Below are positions 26,331-34,684 of a stretch of 64,000 nucleotides of DNA, one piece after another. Within the stretch, counting starts at the first letter, position 1. The number at the start of each line of letters is the position of its first letter. Source of the DNA: Haladaptatus pallidirubidus (GTDB taxonomy: Archaea > Halobacteriota > Halobacteria > Halobacteriales > Haladaptataceae); contig NZ_CP085307.1 of NCBI RefSeq assembly GCF_020700235.1, positions 372,001-436,000 on the forward strand. Direction: 5' to 3'. The notes below the pieces were generated by a model. The model saw nothing but the letters and a program-made list of their open reading frames with translations, searched no databases and had not been told where the DNA came from. The position numbers and the translations under genes are program-made.

Positions 26331-27100
26331 GCATTATAGATCAGTTCGACCTCACTGGGCGCGTCGCAATCGTTACCGGCGGGACCAGAGGTATTGGACT
26401 AGCCATCGCCGATGGCCTTGCAGCCGCCGGCGCGACAGTTGTCCCAACCTCCCGAACCGCGTCGGATGTCGAGGCGGCCAGAAAACGAGTCGAGTCCCAC
26501 GGCGTCGAGTCACTCGCAATTCTGACCGACGTGACCGACGACGGTGATATCGAATCGCTGTTCGAACGGACAGCTAACACCTTCGGTGGTATCGACATCG
26601 TCGTGAACAACGCTGGGGTGAATCCATCGGCAGCGCTCGGTTGTCCCGAAGATGTCGATTCAGAGGGTTACGACGTTACCCTCGATGTTAATCTTCGTGG
26701 CGCATTTCGGTGCACGCAGGAGGCGGCACCCTACCTCAACGAAAGTGACAAAGGGTCGCTCATCAATATTGCCAGCGTCGGTGGGGTAGTCGGCCTTCCC
26801 CGCCAACATCCGTATGTTGCGTCGAAACACGGACTTGTCGGTATGACGAAGAGCATCGCACTCGACTGGGCACCAGAGGTTCGCGCAAATGTCATCGCCC
26901 CGGGATACGTGGCAACGGATCTTACAACCGAATTACGCGAAAACGACAAACTCAGGCAATCGATTATTAACCGAACGCCGTTGGATCGCTTCGCTGACCC
27001 CGAAGAACTTGCGGGACCGGTGGTCTTCCTTGCGAGTGATGCTGCCAGTTACGTAACCGGGACCTGCCTCACAGTCGATGGGGGCTGGACAAGCAAATAG
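26327..27100 (+). CDS. SDR family oxidoreductase, 3-oxoacyl reductase-like
   Basis: A 257-aa classical SDR. It contains TGGTRGIGLA (about 17-26), a basic/serine beta-2 end (PTSRTASD) that suggests NADP(H), NNAGVNPSAA, NIASVGG with the active serine, and HPYVASKHG with catalytic Tyr and Lys. The C-terminal YVTGTCLTVDGGW is standard. The start overlaps the end of ligase 3 by 4 nt, so translation is coupled and a shared pathway is likely. In the LvaACDE-type pathway an SDR acts together with an acyl-CoA dehydrogenase, a kinase and a ligase. This gene is a candidate for that slot, although other hydroxyacyl-CoA dehydrogenase roles are equally compatible. Confidence 0.88.
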   Translation: MSIIDQFDLTGRVAIVTGGTRGIGLAIADGLAAAGATVVPTSRTASDVEAARKRVESHGVESLAILTDVTDDGDIESLFERTANTFGGIDIVVNNAGVNPSAALGCPEDVDSEGYDVTLDVNLRGAFRCTQEAAPYLNESDKGSLINIASVGGVVGLPRQHPYVASKHGLVGMTKSIALDWAPEVRANVIAPGYVATDLTTELRENDKLRQSIINRTPLDRFADPEELAGPVVFLASDAASYVTGTCLTVDGGWTSK

Positions 27101-27238
27101 CGAACCGCTACTGCTCAAATCGGCGGATGTCGTCGTCCGTTTCGGTTCGAATTCGTTTTTCTCGACACTATCTCACCATTCTGTGACAAGTCACTGACTA
27201 GTGGGAGAACTTTTATCATAGACACATCATTGTAGATT

Positions 27239-28453
27239 ATGGAGTACAATGACTCCGAACGTGCAGAGGCAGTCGCGGCACGCGTCGACGAGTTCGTAGA
27301 TGAAGTCGTGATTCCCACCGAACGGGAGTTACTCGGTACCGAGCAGATAACCGACGACGAACTTGCCACACTCCGTGAGGAAGCACGTGACCGCGATATC
27401 TATGCGCCGCAGGTTTCACCCGAATATGGCGGCATGGGTCTCGATTTTCGAGATGCACTCCCGACGTTCGAAGCCGCTGGGAGGAGTCTGTTAGCTGCAC
27501 CAGCTATCCGGGTCGATGCCCCGGACGAGGGAAACATGCACACGTTCGAACTCGTCGCCACCGAGGAGCAGAAAGACGAATGGCTTCGACCACTCGTTGC
27601 CGGCGATATTCGTTCGGGCTTCTGTATGACCGAACCCATGCAGGGCGGGGGCTCCGATCCGAAAATGATTCAAACCGTTGCCGAGCGAGACGGTGATGAA
27701 TGGGTCATCAACGGGCACAAATGGTGGACGACGAACGGTGTCGAAGCGGACATCTTCCTTGTAATGGCACGAACTGATTTCGACGCTCACCCATACAGTG
27801 GCTGTTCGATAATTCTCGTTCCAGCCGACACACCTGGTGTGAACATCGAACGTGGCATCCCTCACATGGCAGACGATCTCCTCGGTACGAGTCACGCTGA
27901 GATTCGATTTGAAGACGTCCGCGTCCCAGTCGAGAATCTCATGGGGGACGAGAACGAGGGATTCACCATTGCTCAACAACGTCTTGGCCCAGCTCGACTC
28001 ACGCATTGCATGCGATACTCGGGGATGGCGAACCGCGCATTGGCTGTGGCAAAGGCATATGTGTCAGAGCGCGAGGCGTTCGGTTCCCCTATCGCCGACA
28101 AACAGAGCATCCGATTCGATATCGCGGAAGCCGAGACAGAACTCCACGCAGCACGGTGCATGGTCAGGAATGCCGCAGACCGTATCGCCAGCGGCGATGA
28201 AGCCAGAGTGGAGGTGTCGATGAGCAAGCTCTACACATCAAACGTCGTCCAAGATGTCATCGACGTGGCGATGCAGTTGTGCGGTGCCAATGGTATTGGA
28301 AAGGACCTCCCCATTGCCGATTTCTATGAGAACGTTCGGCAGTTTCGGTTCGTCGATGGGGCAGACGAGGTGCACAAGCGGGTCATCGCACGGGATTCGT
28401 TCTCCGATGTGGACGAATCCGAGCTTACTAACGTCACTCGGTACGAGGAATAA
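27239..28453 (+). CDS. Acyl-CoA dehydrogenase, ACAD10/11-like
   Basis: A 404-aa flavoenzyme. FAD/substrate motifs CMTEPMQGGGSDPKMI (residues about 127-142) and WVINGHKWWTTNG (about 157-169) match the ACAD10/11 and LvaC subgroup. So do LGPARLTHCMRYSGMANRAL and YVSEREAFGSPIADKQS. The C-terminal QLCGANGIGKDLPIADFYENVRQFR carries the usual glycine-rich FAD loop and active-site region. The start at 27239 has a TTTTATCATA element about 24 nt before it, consistent with leaderless transcription. It follows the SDR by about 140 nt. With the APH-type kinase at 1310-2386 it reproduces the kinase plus ACAD pair that converts 4-hydroxyacyl-CoA to 3-hydroxyacyl-CoA via a 4-phospho intermediate, an inference from family membership. 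Confidence 0.85.
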   Translation: MEYNDSERAEAVAARVDEFVDEVVIPTERELLGTEQITDDELATLREEARDRDIYAPQVSPEYGGMGLDFRDALPTFEAAGRSLLAAPAIRVDAPDEGNMHTFELVATEEQKDEWLRPLVAGDIRSGFCMTEPMQGGGSDPKMIQTVAERDGDEWVINGHKWWTTNGVEADIFLVMARTDFDAHPYSGCSIILVPADTPGVNIERGIPHMADDLLGTSHAEIRFEDVRVPVENLMGDENEGFTIAQQRLGPARLTHCMRYSGMANRALAVAKAYVSEREAFGSPIADKQSIRFDIAEAETELHAARCMVRNAADRIASGDEARVEVSMSKLYTSNVVQDVIDVAMQLCGANGIGKDLPIADFYENVRQFRFVDGADEVHKRVIARDSFSDVDESELTNVTRYEE

Positions 28454-28461
28454 TCGTCGCG

Positions 28462-29442
28462 ATGCCACTCGGACTCATCCTCCCATCGGTATCCACGAAG
28501 TCGTCTACGGCGATTGCGGAACAAGCAGAACACCTCGGTTACGATACTCTATGGGTCAGCGAGCTTTGGGGAACCGACGCCTTCGTTCAGCTCGCCGACA
28601 TCGCCACGCAGACGGAAACGATCGGACTCGGAACCGCCATCGTGAACGTCTTCTCACGATCGCCAGCCGTCATCGCGATGGCGGCAGCCACGGTTGACCG
28701 AATTGCACCCGGACGGTTCACACTTGGAGTCGGTCCGAGTACCCTGAAGGCTGTCGAGGATCTCCACGGAATGGCCTATGACCGGCCGGTTCGTCGGACC
28801 CACGAGACGGTCGAGCTCATCAAGGCATATCTAAGCGATTCCGACCGCGTAACGTACAATGGTGACCTGATTAGTGTCGCAGACTTTCCCGGACTTGATG
28901 TGGATGTGCCCGTGTACAATGCAGCACTCGGTCCGGCGAACAGACGAGCGACTGGGAGACTCTGTGACGGATGGATTCCGCACAATATTCCCTTCAACCG
29001 TCTCCCAGACGCCTTTGAAGTGATCGCCGACACGGCACAGGAGCGCGGACGAGATCCGGATTCGATCACTGTCGCACCGTACGTTCCTGCGGCTGTGAGT
29101 GAAAACAAGGGGACAGCCTACGACGCCGTCCGCGGCCATCTCGCATACTATATCGGTAGTGGCGAAGGCTATCGGCGAGCTGTAGCGACCGTTTTTCCTG
29201 ACGAGGCAGACGAAATTGCTGTCGCGTGGCAAAATGGTAACCGAACGAAAGCCAGTAGTGCGGTCACTGAGGAAATGGTTCACTCCCTTGCCGTTGCTGG
29301 CACGCCAAACACGGCTATTGAACGACTCAGGAATATTATTAACAAAGGTATCATCGATCGACCGATGCTAACGGTGCCGCGACAGGCTGATGATGAACTG
29401 ACACTCCGGACGATAGATGCACTCGCCCCCAACAATTGGTAA
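28462..29442 (+). CDS. LLM-class F420- or flavin-dependent oxidoreductase
   Basis: A 326-aa luciferase-like monooxygenase-family TIM-barrel enzyme. The N terminus GLILPSVSTKSS and the LGYDTLWVSELWGTDAFVQLADIA segment are typical. GLGTAIVNVFSRSPAVIAM and GRFTLGVGPSTL supply the cofactor-binding loops of Mer-like, F420-dependent members, which fits an archaeon that makes F420. The C-terminal part (SSAVTEEMVHSLAVAGTP) also follows the family. It begins 8 nt after the acyl-CoA dehydrogenase stop, so it is almost certainly in the same operon. It may perform an oxidation or reduction step on a CoA or ketone intermediate; nothing in the sequence names the substrate. Confidence 0.85.
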   Translation: MPLGLILPSVSTKSSTAIAEQAEHLGYDTLWVSELWGTDAFVQLADIATQTETIGLGTAIVNVFSRSPAVIAMAAATVDRIAPGRFTLGVGPSTLKAVEDLHGMAYDRPVRRTHETVELIKAYLSDSDRVTYNGDLISVADFPGLDVDVPVYNAALGPANRRATGRLCDGWIPHNIPFNRLPDAFEVIADTAQERGRDPDSITVAPYVPAAVSENKGTAYDAVRGHLAYYIGSGEGYRRAVATVFPDEADEIAVAWQNGNRTKASSAVTEEMVHSLAVAGTPNTAIERLRNIINKGIIDRPMLTVPRQADDELTLRTIDALAPNNW

Positions 29443-29593
29443 ATCCACTACTAAATCGATTAGTTGAATGAACCTAAATGGGAGTCTATCTTGCTTCAAA
29501 TTTCAGTTTACAACTCCGATAGTGTATTTCTATTGTATCTTCGATATTCAGGTTGAGAAGAAGCTTTATGTTATGTAATAACATGCCAAAACA

Positions 29594-29600
29594 TTATATA
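29594..29600 (+). promoter_or_regulatory. TATA box of the atoE-like gene
   Basis: TTATATA is centred 30 nt before the ATG at 29627. This supports that start over the in-frame GTG at 29612, which would be only 15 nt from the box. Confidence 0.55.
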
Positions 29601-29626
29601 GGATTGTTCATGTGTTATTGTTACGG

Positions 29627-31042
29627 ATGGCCTTTACAGACCCAATTAAACGAATGGGAGAAGCGTTCGCTGACATCGCCATGGAGTATGTACCAGATCC
29701 ATATGTCTTGGTCATACTGCTCACTCTAATCGGGGCAGTGAGTGCGTTACTCGTCGGTACGTCGCCAACTGGCGTGATGGATGCGTGGTTTGGCGGCGTG
29801 TGGACGTTGCTCGTGTTTATGGCACAGTTCTCTTTGACACTGATGATCGGTGATGCAATCGCAAAATCGCCAGCAGTGTCGAGATTTCTTCGTCGAATTG
29901 CAGACTTACCGAACTCTCAGTTTACTGCAGTTGCGTTGACCTCATTTGTGGCGATGGTTGCTGGTCTCATTTCATGGGCCATTGGACTAATCGTCGGTGC
30001 GGTCATCGCACGCCAAGTCGCATACCGTGGCAAACAAAAGGGCCTCAAGTTGCACTACCCGCTGTTGATCGCGGCAGGATACACTGCATTGATGATTTGG
30101 CATTCAGGAATTACAACGTCAAGCGGACTCATCATGGCTGATCCGAGTGCGATACCGTCGACGTTTCCGGACTATGCGCAAGAGGGAATACCTCTGGGAC
30201 AAACGGTCGGTAGTACTGTCAACATTGTCACTGTAGCGTTATTACTTTGCATCATCCCATCAGTTATGGGTAGTCTCCACCCTGACAAACTGGAAAATAT
30301 CACTGAACTCCCGGACAACGTATACAACGAGATCGAAACCAGACTCCAGACGACCAAAGACGGATCTGTTGATACCAAAGTTACCACTGATGGCGGGATC
30401 GCGCAGTCCACAATGGCGGATCGGTTCAATCACTCACGGTTACTTGGGCTGATCATTGCCATTTTCCCTGCGTACTATTTCCTCTCGGACGTGGTCCAGA
30501 GTGGCCTGGGTGCGATCAATCTCAACACCATTAACGCCTTTTTCATTTTCTGTGCGATCGTTCTTTGGGTGACGCCGAAGGCCATCGTCGACCAGATGAA
30601 TAGCAGCGTTGAAAACGTGGCGGGCATCCTCTTCCAATTTCCGTTCTACGCTGGGATCGCAGGGCTCCTTACTGGCACAGCGCTCGCCGCGACTATTGCA
30701 GGGTTTTTTGCAGATATCGCAACACCACTCACGTGGCCAGTTCTCGGTCTGATAAGCGCCGGGATTATCAATGTCTTCGTTCCGTCAGGCGGTGGTCAGT
30801 GGGTTGCACAGGGACCGATTCTTCTCGAAACAACCCGTGAACTCGGAATGCCCCTTTATACCGCTGTAGTCATCGAGATGATGGGTGATCAGCTTACAAA
30901 CATGATACAACCATTTTGGGCGGTACCCGCACTCGCACTTGCGCAACTCCGAGCTCGCGACATTCTCGGATACACAACCGTCGCAATGGTTGCTGGATTT
31001 ATTGTCATGGCAATTACGATGACATTATTCCTTGGAATATGA
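29627..31042 (+). CDS. atoE: Short-chain fatty acid transporter, AtoE family
   Basis: A 471-aa polytopic membrane protein of the SCFA_trans family, with about 12 hydrophobic segments. Hallmarks are the N-terminal amphipathic stretch FADIAMEYVPDPYVLVILLT, ISWAIGLIVGAVIARQVA near residue 115, WHSGITTSSGL, and the highly conserved FVPSGGGQWVAQGP followed by MMGDQLTNMIQPFWAVPALA. Family members import acetate, butyrate, acetoacetate or branched short-chain acids. The gene ends the catabolic island on its own promoter, about 180 nt after the LLM gene, on the same strand as the ligase-SDR-ACAD-LLM set. It therefore is the best candidate for uptake of that pathway's substrate. Confidence 0.92.
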   Translation: MAFTDPIKRMGEAFADIAMEYVPDPYVLVILLTLIGAVSALLVGTSPTGVMDAWFGGVWTLLVFMAQFSLTLMIGDAIAKSPAVSRFLRRIADLPNSQFTAVALTSFVAMVAGLISWAIGLIVGAVIARQVAYRGKQKGLKLHYPLLIAAGYTALMIWHSGITTSSGLIMADPSAIPSTFPDYAQEGIPLGQTVGSTVNIVTVALLLCIIPSVMGSLHPDKLENITELPDNVYNEIETRLQTTKDGSVDTKVTTDGGIAQSTMADRFNHSRLLGLIIAIFPAYYFLSDVVQSGLGAINLNTINAFFIFCAIVLWVTPKAIVDQMNSSVENVAGILFQFPFYAGIAGLLTGTALAATIAGFFADIATPLTWPVLGLISAGIINVFVPSGGGQWVAQGPILLETTRELGMPLYTAVVIEMMGDQLTNMIQPFWAVPALALAQLRARDILGYTTVAMVAGFIVMAITMTLFLGI

Positions 31043-32386
31043 TATATGATAGAGCAAACATTTAATTATTATAAGGTAAAAATCCGCTACTGAATCGTGA
31101 ATCCGAGTACGAGAACCGCTACTTAAAAAATACATTTTCATACTAGTTCTAGAGAGAAAACACAAAATCAACGTGAGAATTCCTCGCGTGTTCAGGTACG
31201 GGAATTATTCGGCTAAAACGATACTTGGAAGTCAAATTGAGCAAATATCCAGTATTTTTGTATGCAAATCATATAATAAAAATAAATTTGTTAGTGAATA
31301 TATATGACATTTCTCAATTTATATCTATTTTATTAATATATGTTCGATGATAAATGTACTGCTTATGGAGTCAAGAGTGATTTATGGAATCATGGATGTT
31401 TGACGTTTTCCGTATAACAAATCCATCTGATGATAACTCTCAGGAAATAACATCTAAATTACAAGATTCTTTTCTTTATTCTGCATAATAGCTAGTACTC
31501 TGGATTGAAACCGTATTCGTTAGTTAGTAGGTTATACTAATGCAGTATATCTACTGTCTTCGTAGGATTGGGCTGCTACCAGTCGGGTGCTTATCACGCG
31601 ATGGAACACTCAAGTCGGTACGAGATCACTGAATTGCAATGGTATTAAAGATGTGTTTCGAATCTCAAAAAGTACAGTGCGCTGCATATCTATATTCCCT
31701 GATGACGCGGACGGAAATTCCCATGAGTAACTTGCCATCGAGCGATAACTCATCCGATTAACTCGTAGTTGAACAAAAGAAGCTTTGCTGGTTGAAATGA
31801 GATCGAATACTGAACGCGCACTAGTTCGCGTTGTCTCGTAGTAATTCGATGGGAATAGTCGCTTCCATGAGGGCGTCGAGCCAACCATTCCCACTGTTGC
31901 TTATAATTTAAATGAGAGCTAATAAAGTCACTGTCGCGTCCTCCCCAAAGCTAGTAGTAGTCACACAGTATCGATTAGTAATATCCTCATTCGTCTCATA
32001 TCACTTACAGGACATCCCACTTTCAGCCAGTATTACTCGGAACATGGAGAAACAGTGTATGCTATTCTCAATGGAAGTTAATGCTAACTCAGAGTAATCG
32101 GCAAGGCTCAAGCGAATTCAAGGTTTGACGTCTCGCTTCTTCATACTGGTGAATATTTCGAATAAGACAATATGATTCTTTATATTACCAATATATAGTA
32201 CAAATTATAAACAGAGGTGAAATTGAGATCCTATTGCATTACAAAGGTTCGTTTTGACTAAAAGAATACTTCACGTAGCGGGGCTGGCGTCAGGTTCGAG
32301 TATTACAGGAGCCAGTTCCGCAAGCAATTCCTACCTGTCTCCGCCACTCATCCATCAAAAAATCTAATCACCGACTATCATCGATC
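31043..32386. other. AT-rich gene desert, 1.3 kb
   Basis: No reading frame here carries a recognisable domain. The first half is strikingly AT-rich. A minus-strand stretch at about 31660-31880 gives short protein-like fragments (WLDALMEATIP...) broken by stops, which may be a worn transposase or other gene that I cannot identify. A few short frames (31610-31894 minus, 31912-32097 plus) look like chance. Confidence 0.5.
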
Positions 32387-34318
32387 TTAGGTCGGTTGAT
32401 AGGATTCTTCGTCGAGAATGATGCCCTCGTCGTTGGCAACGACTACTGTGTCAGGGTTACTGTTGTTCAGGACTGCACCGTCCCATCCAGTATAGAAGGT
32501 CGATTCGGTATCTTCGCCACTTCCGTTCCGGACAGTGATCGTCTCGCCTGCTCCAAGGATGACATCACCAAACGTATAGTTTTGTCCGCGTCCGCCTTCG
32601 AAGCTGAGGATGAAGTCCGTCATGTCGATCTCCGAATCACCTTCGTTCTTCACTGTAGCGTACTCGTTGTTGAGATCTCCTTCCTGATTTGGCCGAATAT
32701 CAGTGATCTCAATGGGTTCTTCCTCTGGTCGTTCAGAGGCTAGCTGTGCCCCTGGATTGCCAGCCTCGGTCACGAACGACGCAAGGGTGTCGATCGTCGC
32801 GCTCTGTTCCTCAACGGTCGAGACGACTCGATAGTCGGCCTGCCACTGCTCGGGCGTCAGCGTGCACCGGACGTAGCCACGATCGACATTATAGAATCGT
32901 TGCCATGGTTCGCCCGCCGATGGGCCGTATTGAGTGAGTCCAGACGTGTCTCCAAACGAGGAGATCGACGTACCCACATATTCGGTACCCACTGTTTCGG
33001 AATCCGGATTCGAAAAGTCGGCTTTGAGATTGTAGGCATAGTTGCGGTGAACGTCACCAGTGATGACGACCGGATTAAGATCTGCATCATTAGCCATCGC
33101 GTCAAGTAATGTTTGCCGATCGGCCCGATATCCGTCCCATTTGTCACCGCCACCGAAGTCCACTTCGGTCGGATCCGCATTTTCGTCCGTCGCCGCGACG
33201 GGAACTTGATTCGCAAGGACGTTCCACTTGGATGCAGACTCATTAAACCCATCCAGCAGCCACTGTTCCTGTTCGTCACCGAGAATGGTCCGTTCAGGAT
33301 CTTTTGCCTCTTCGCTGGAATGCGTCTGGTCATCACGATACTGCCGAGTATCAAGAACGTTGAACTCGGCCAGCTGTCCAAACGTAAATCGACGGTAGAG
33401 CGGCATGTCTGAATCATCAGGGATCCGCGACCGGCGTATCGGTTGATGCTCCCAGTAGGCTTGGTAGGCAGCTGCTCGCCGTTTGAGGAACTCTTCGGGT
33501 GGGGTTCCTTCATCAATCTCGTCTGCGTAATTGTTTGCGACCTCGTGGTCATCCCATGTAACGAACCACGGGAATGCCGCATGGGCATCTTGGAGGTGTG
33601 AATCAGTCTTATACTGTGCATGACGAATACGATAATCGGCTAGACTCTTGATTTCTCGTGGCGGCTCGTGGCCTCGGTCTAGTGAGCCCTGCGACCCCCC
33701 TTCATAGATATAGTCGCCGAGATGAAAAACCATGTCAAGCTCTTCTTCAGCAAGGTGCTGATGAGAGGTGTAATATCCAGATGGATAGTTCTGACAGGAT
33801 GCGAATGCGAAGTTCAGTTCGTCAATATCCGAATCAGGTGCTGGGGCAGTCTTTGTCCGGCCCACTGGACTTGTGTCTTCTCCAACCCGGAACTGGTAAT
33901 AGTATTCTGTATTGGATTCAAGCCCCTCGGGTTCAACGTGCACGGAATGAGCGTGTTCTGGTCGCGCGTGCGTCGTACCGTCTTTCACAACCTGCTGCAT
34001 GTTTTCACGAGTAGCCACTTTCCATGCGACTGGTACCTTCTTATCTGGCATCCCACCATCAGCTTGGAGTGGTTCTGGTGCGAGACGCGTCCAAAGTACA
34101 ACCGAGTCCGGAAGAGGATCACCAGAAGCTACACCAAGTGTGAACGGATCGTCGCTCAATTGACTGCTGTTGTCATTTTTCGCTGTAGCAAGTCCTATCG
34201 TTCCGAACGTCGTAAGTCCAGCCACACCCGTTGCCGTTTGAAGGAATTCACGGCGGTTTGAGGAGAGAAGTTTGTTTTGTTGAGTATCCATCTTATTGTT
34301 ACCATCAGGCTCTGTCAT
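32387..34318 (-). CDS. phoD: Exported alkaline phosphatase PhoD with C-terminal lamin-tail domain
   Basis: A phosphodiesterase/monoesterase of the PhoD family, 643 aa from ATG 34318. A GTG at 34327 is an in-frame alternative. A twin-arginine signal with SNRREFLQTATGVAG lies at about residues 20-34, so it is exported folded, as usual in haloarchaea. The PhoD N domain begins at FTLGVASGDPLPDSVVLWTRLAP. The metallophosphatase domain has HLGDYIYEGG, WDDHEVANNYADE and VITGDVHRNYAYN. The last 110 residues (EPIEITDIRPNQEGD onward) are a lamin-tail-type beta domain, which is not part of standard PhoD and may anchor or bind polyanions outside the cell. Promoter element at 34353-34368 is shared with phoX. 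Role: scavenging phosphate from organic phosphates. Confidence 0.92.
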   Translation of the reverse strand: MTEPDGNNKMDTQQNKLLSSNRREFLQTATGVAGLTTFGTIGLATAKNDNSSQLSDDPFTLGVASGDPLPDSVVLWTRLAPEPLQADGGMPDKKVPVAWKVATRENMQQVVKDGTTHARPEHAHSVHVEPEGLESNTEYYYQFRVGEDTSPVGRTKTAPAPDSDIDELNFAFASCQNYPSGYYTSHQHLAEEELDMVFHLGDYIYEGGSQGSLDRGHEPPREIKSLADYRIRHAQYKTDSHLQDAHAAFPWFVTWDDHEVANNYADEIDEGTPPEEFLKRRAAAYQAYWEHQPIRRSRIPDDSDMPLYRRFTFGQLAEFNVLDTRQYRDDQTHSSEEAKDPERTILGDEQEQWLLDGFNESASKWNVLANQVPVAATDENADPTEVDFGGGDKWDGYRADRQTLLDAMANDADLNPVVITGDVHRNYAYNLKADFSNPDSETVGTEYVGTSISSFGDTSGLTQYGPSAGEPWQRFYNVDRGYVRCTLTPEQWQADYRVVSTVEEQSATIDTLASFVTEAGNPGAQLASERPEEEPIEITDIRPNQEGDLNNEYATVKNEGDSEIDMTDFILSFEGGRGQNYTFGDVILGAGETITVRNGSGEDTESTFYTGWDGAVLNNSNPDTVVVANDEGIILDEESYQPT

Positions 34319-34327
34319 ATTACCCAC

Positions 34328-34684
34328 GCAAAAAATCTAAACGTGAAAATAAGAGCGTTTATAATAGATATCTATTGATAGACGTTATATTGGTAGTCGA
34401 TAAAAATAAAGTTTCCACTACATACTAATAAATAATATCTGTATACACCGTTGTATAATTATTTGTTAATTTATTAAAATTATTTAGGAAAGTACTATAC
34501 AGAAATGTAAATGTCTTCTCACTAAAATGTGCCTTCAAGAGAATAGATATTATAAATAGGAACCAACAATCCATTCAGATTAGTATAGTTTTTCTCTCAT
34601 ATACTAATATATTTTATTATATATAATGTAATTTTGGTAAGATGGAAGTCAGAGTTTGGTCTTGAGGACTCTAAGGAGCAACGG
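34328..34684. other. AT-rich intergenic region upstream of phoD and downstream of phoX
   Basis: This 357-nt gap contains the phoD promoter and otherwise very AT-rich sequence with no gene. The phoX stop codon is at its right end. Confidence 0.6.
34353..34368 (-). promoter_or_regulatory. phoD promoter element shared with phoX
   Basis: The plus strand reads GAGCGTTTATAATAGA. It differs at one of 16 positions from GAACGTTTATAATAGA at 36510-36525 before phoX. Both contain the TATAAA core on the minus strand, at 37-42 nt from the respective ATGs. Identity beyond the TATA box suggests co-regulation. Confidence 0.6.
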
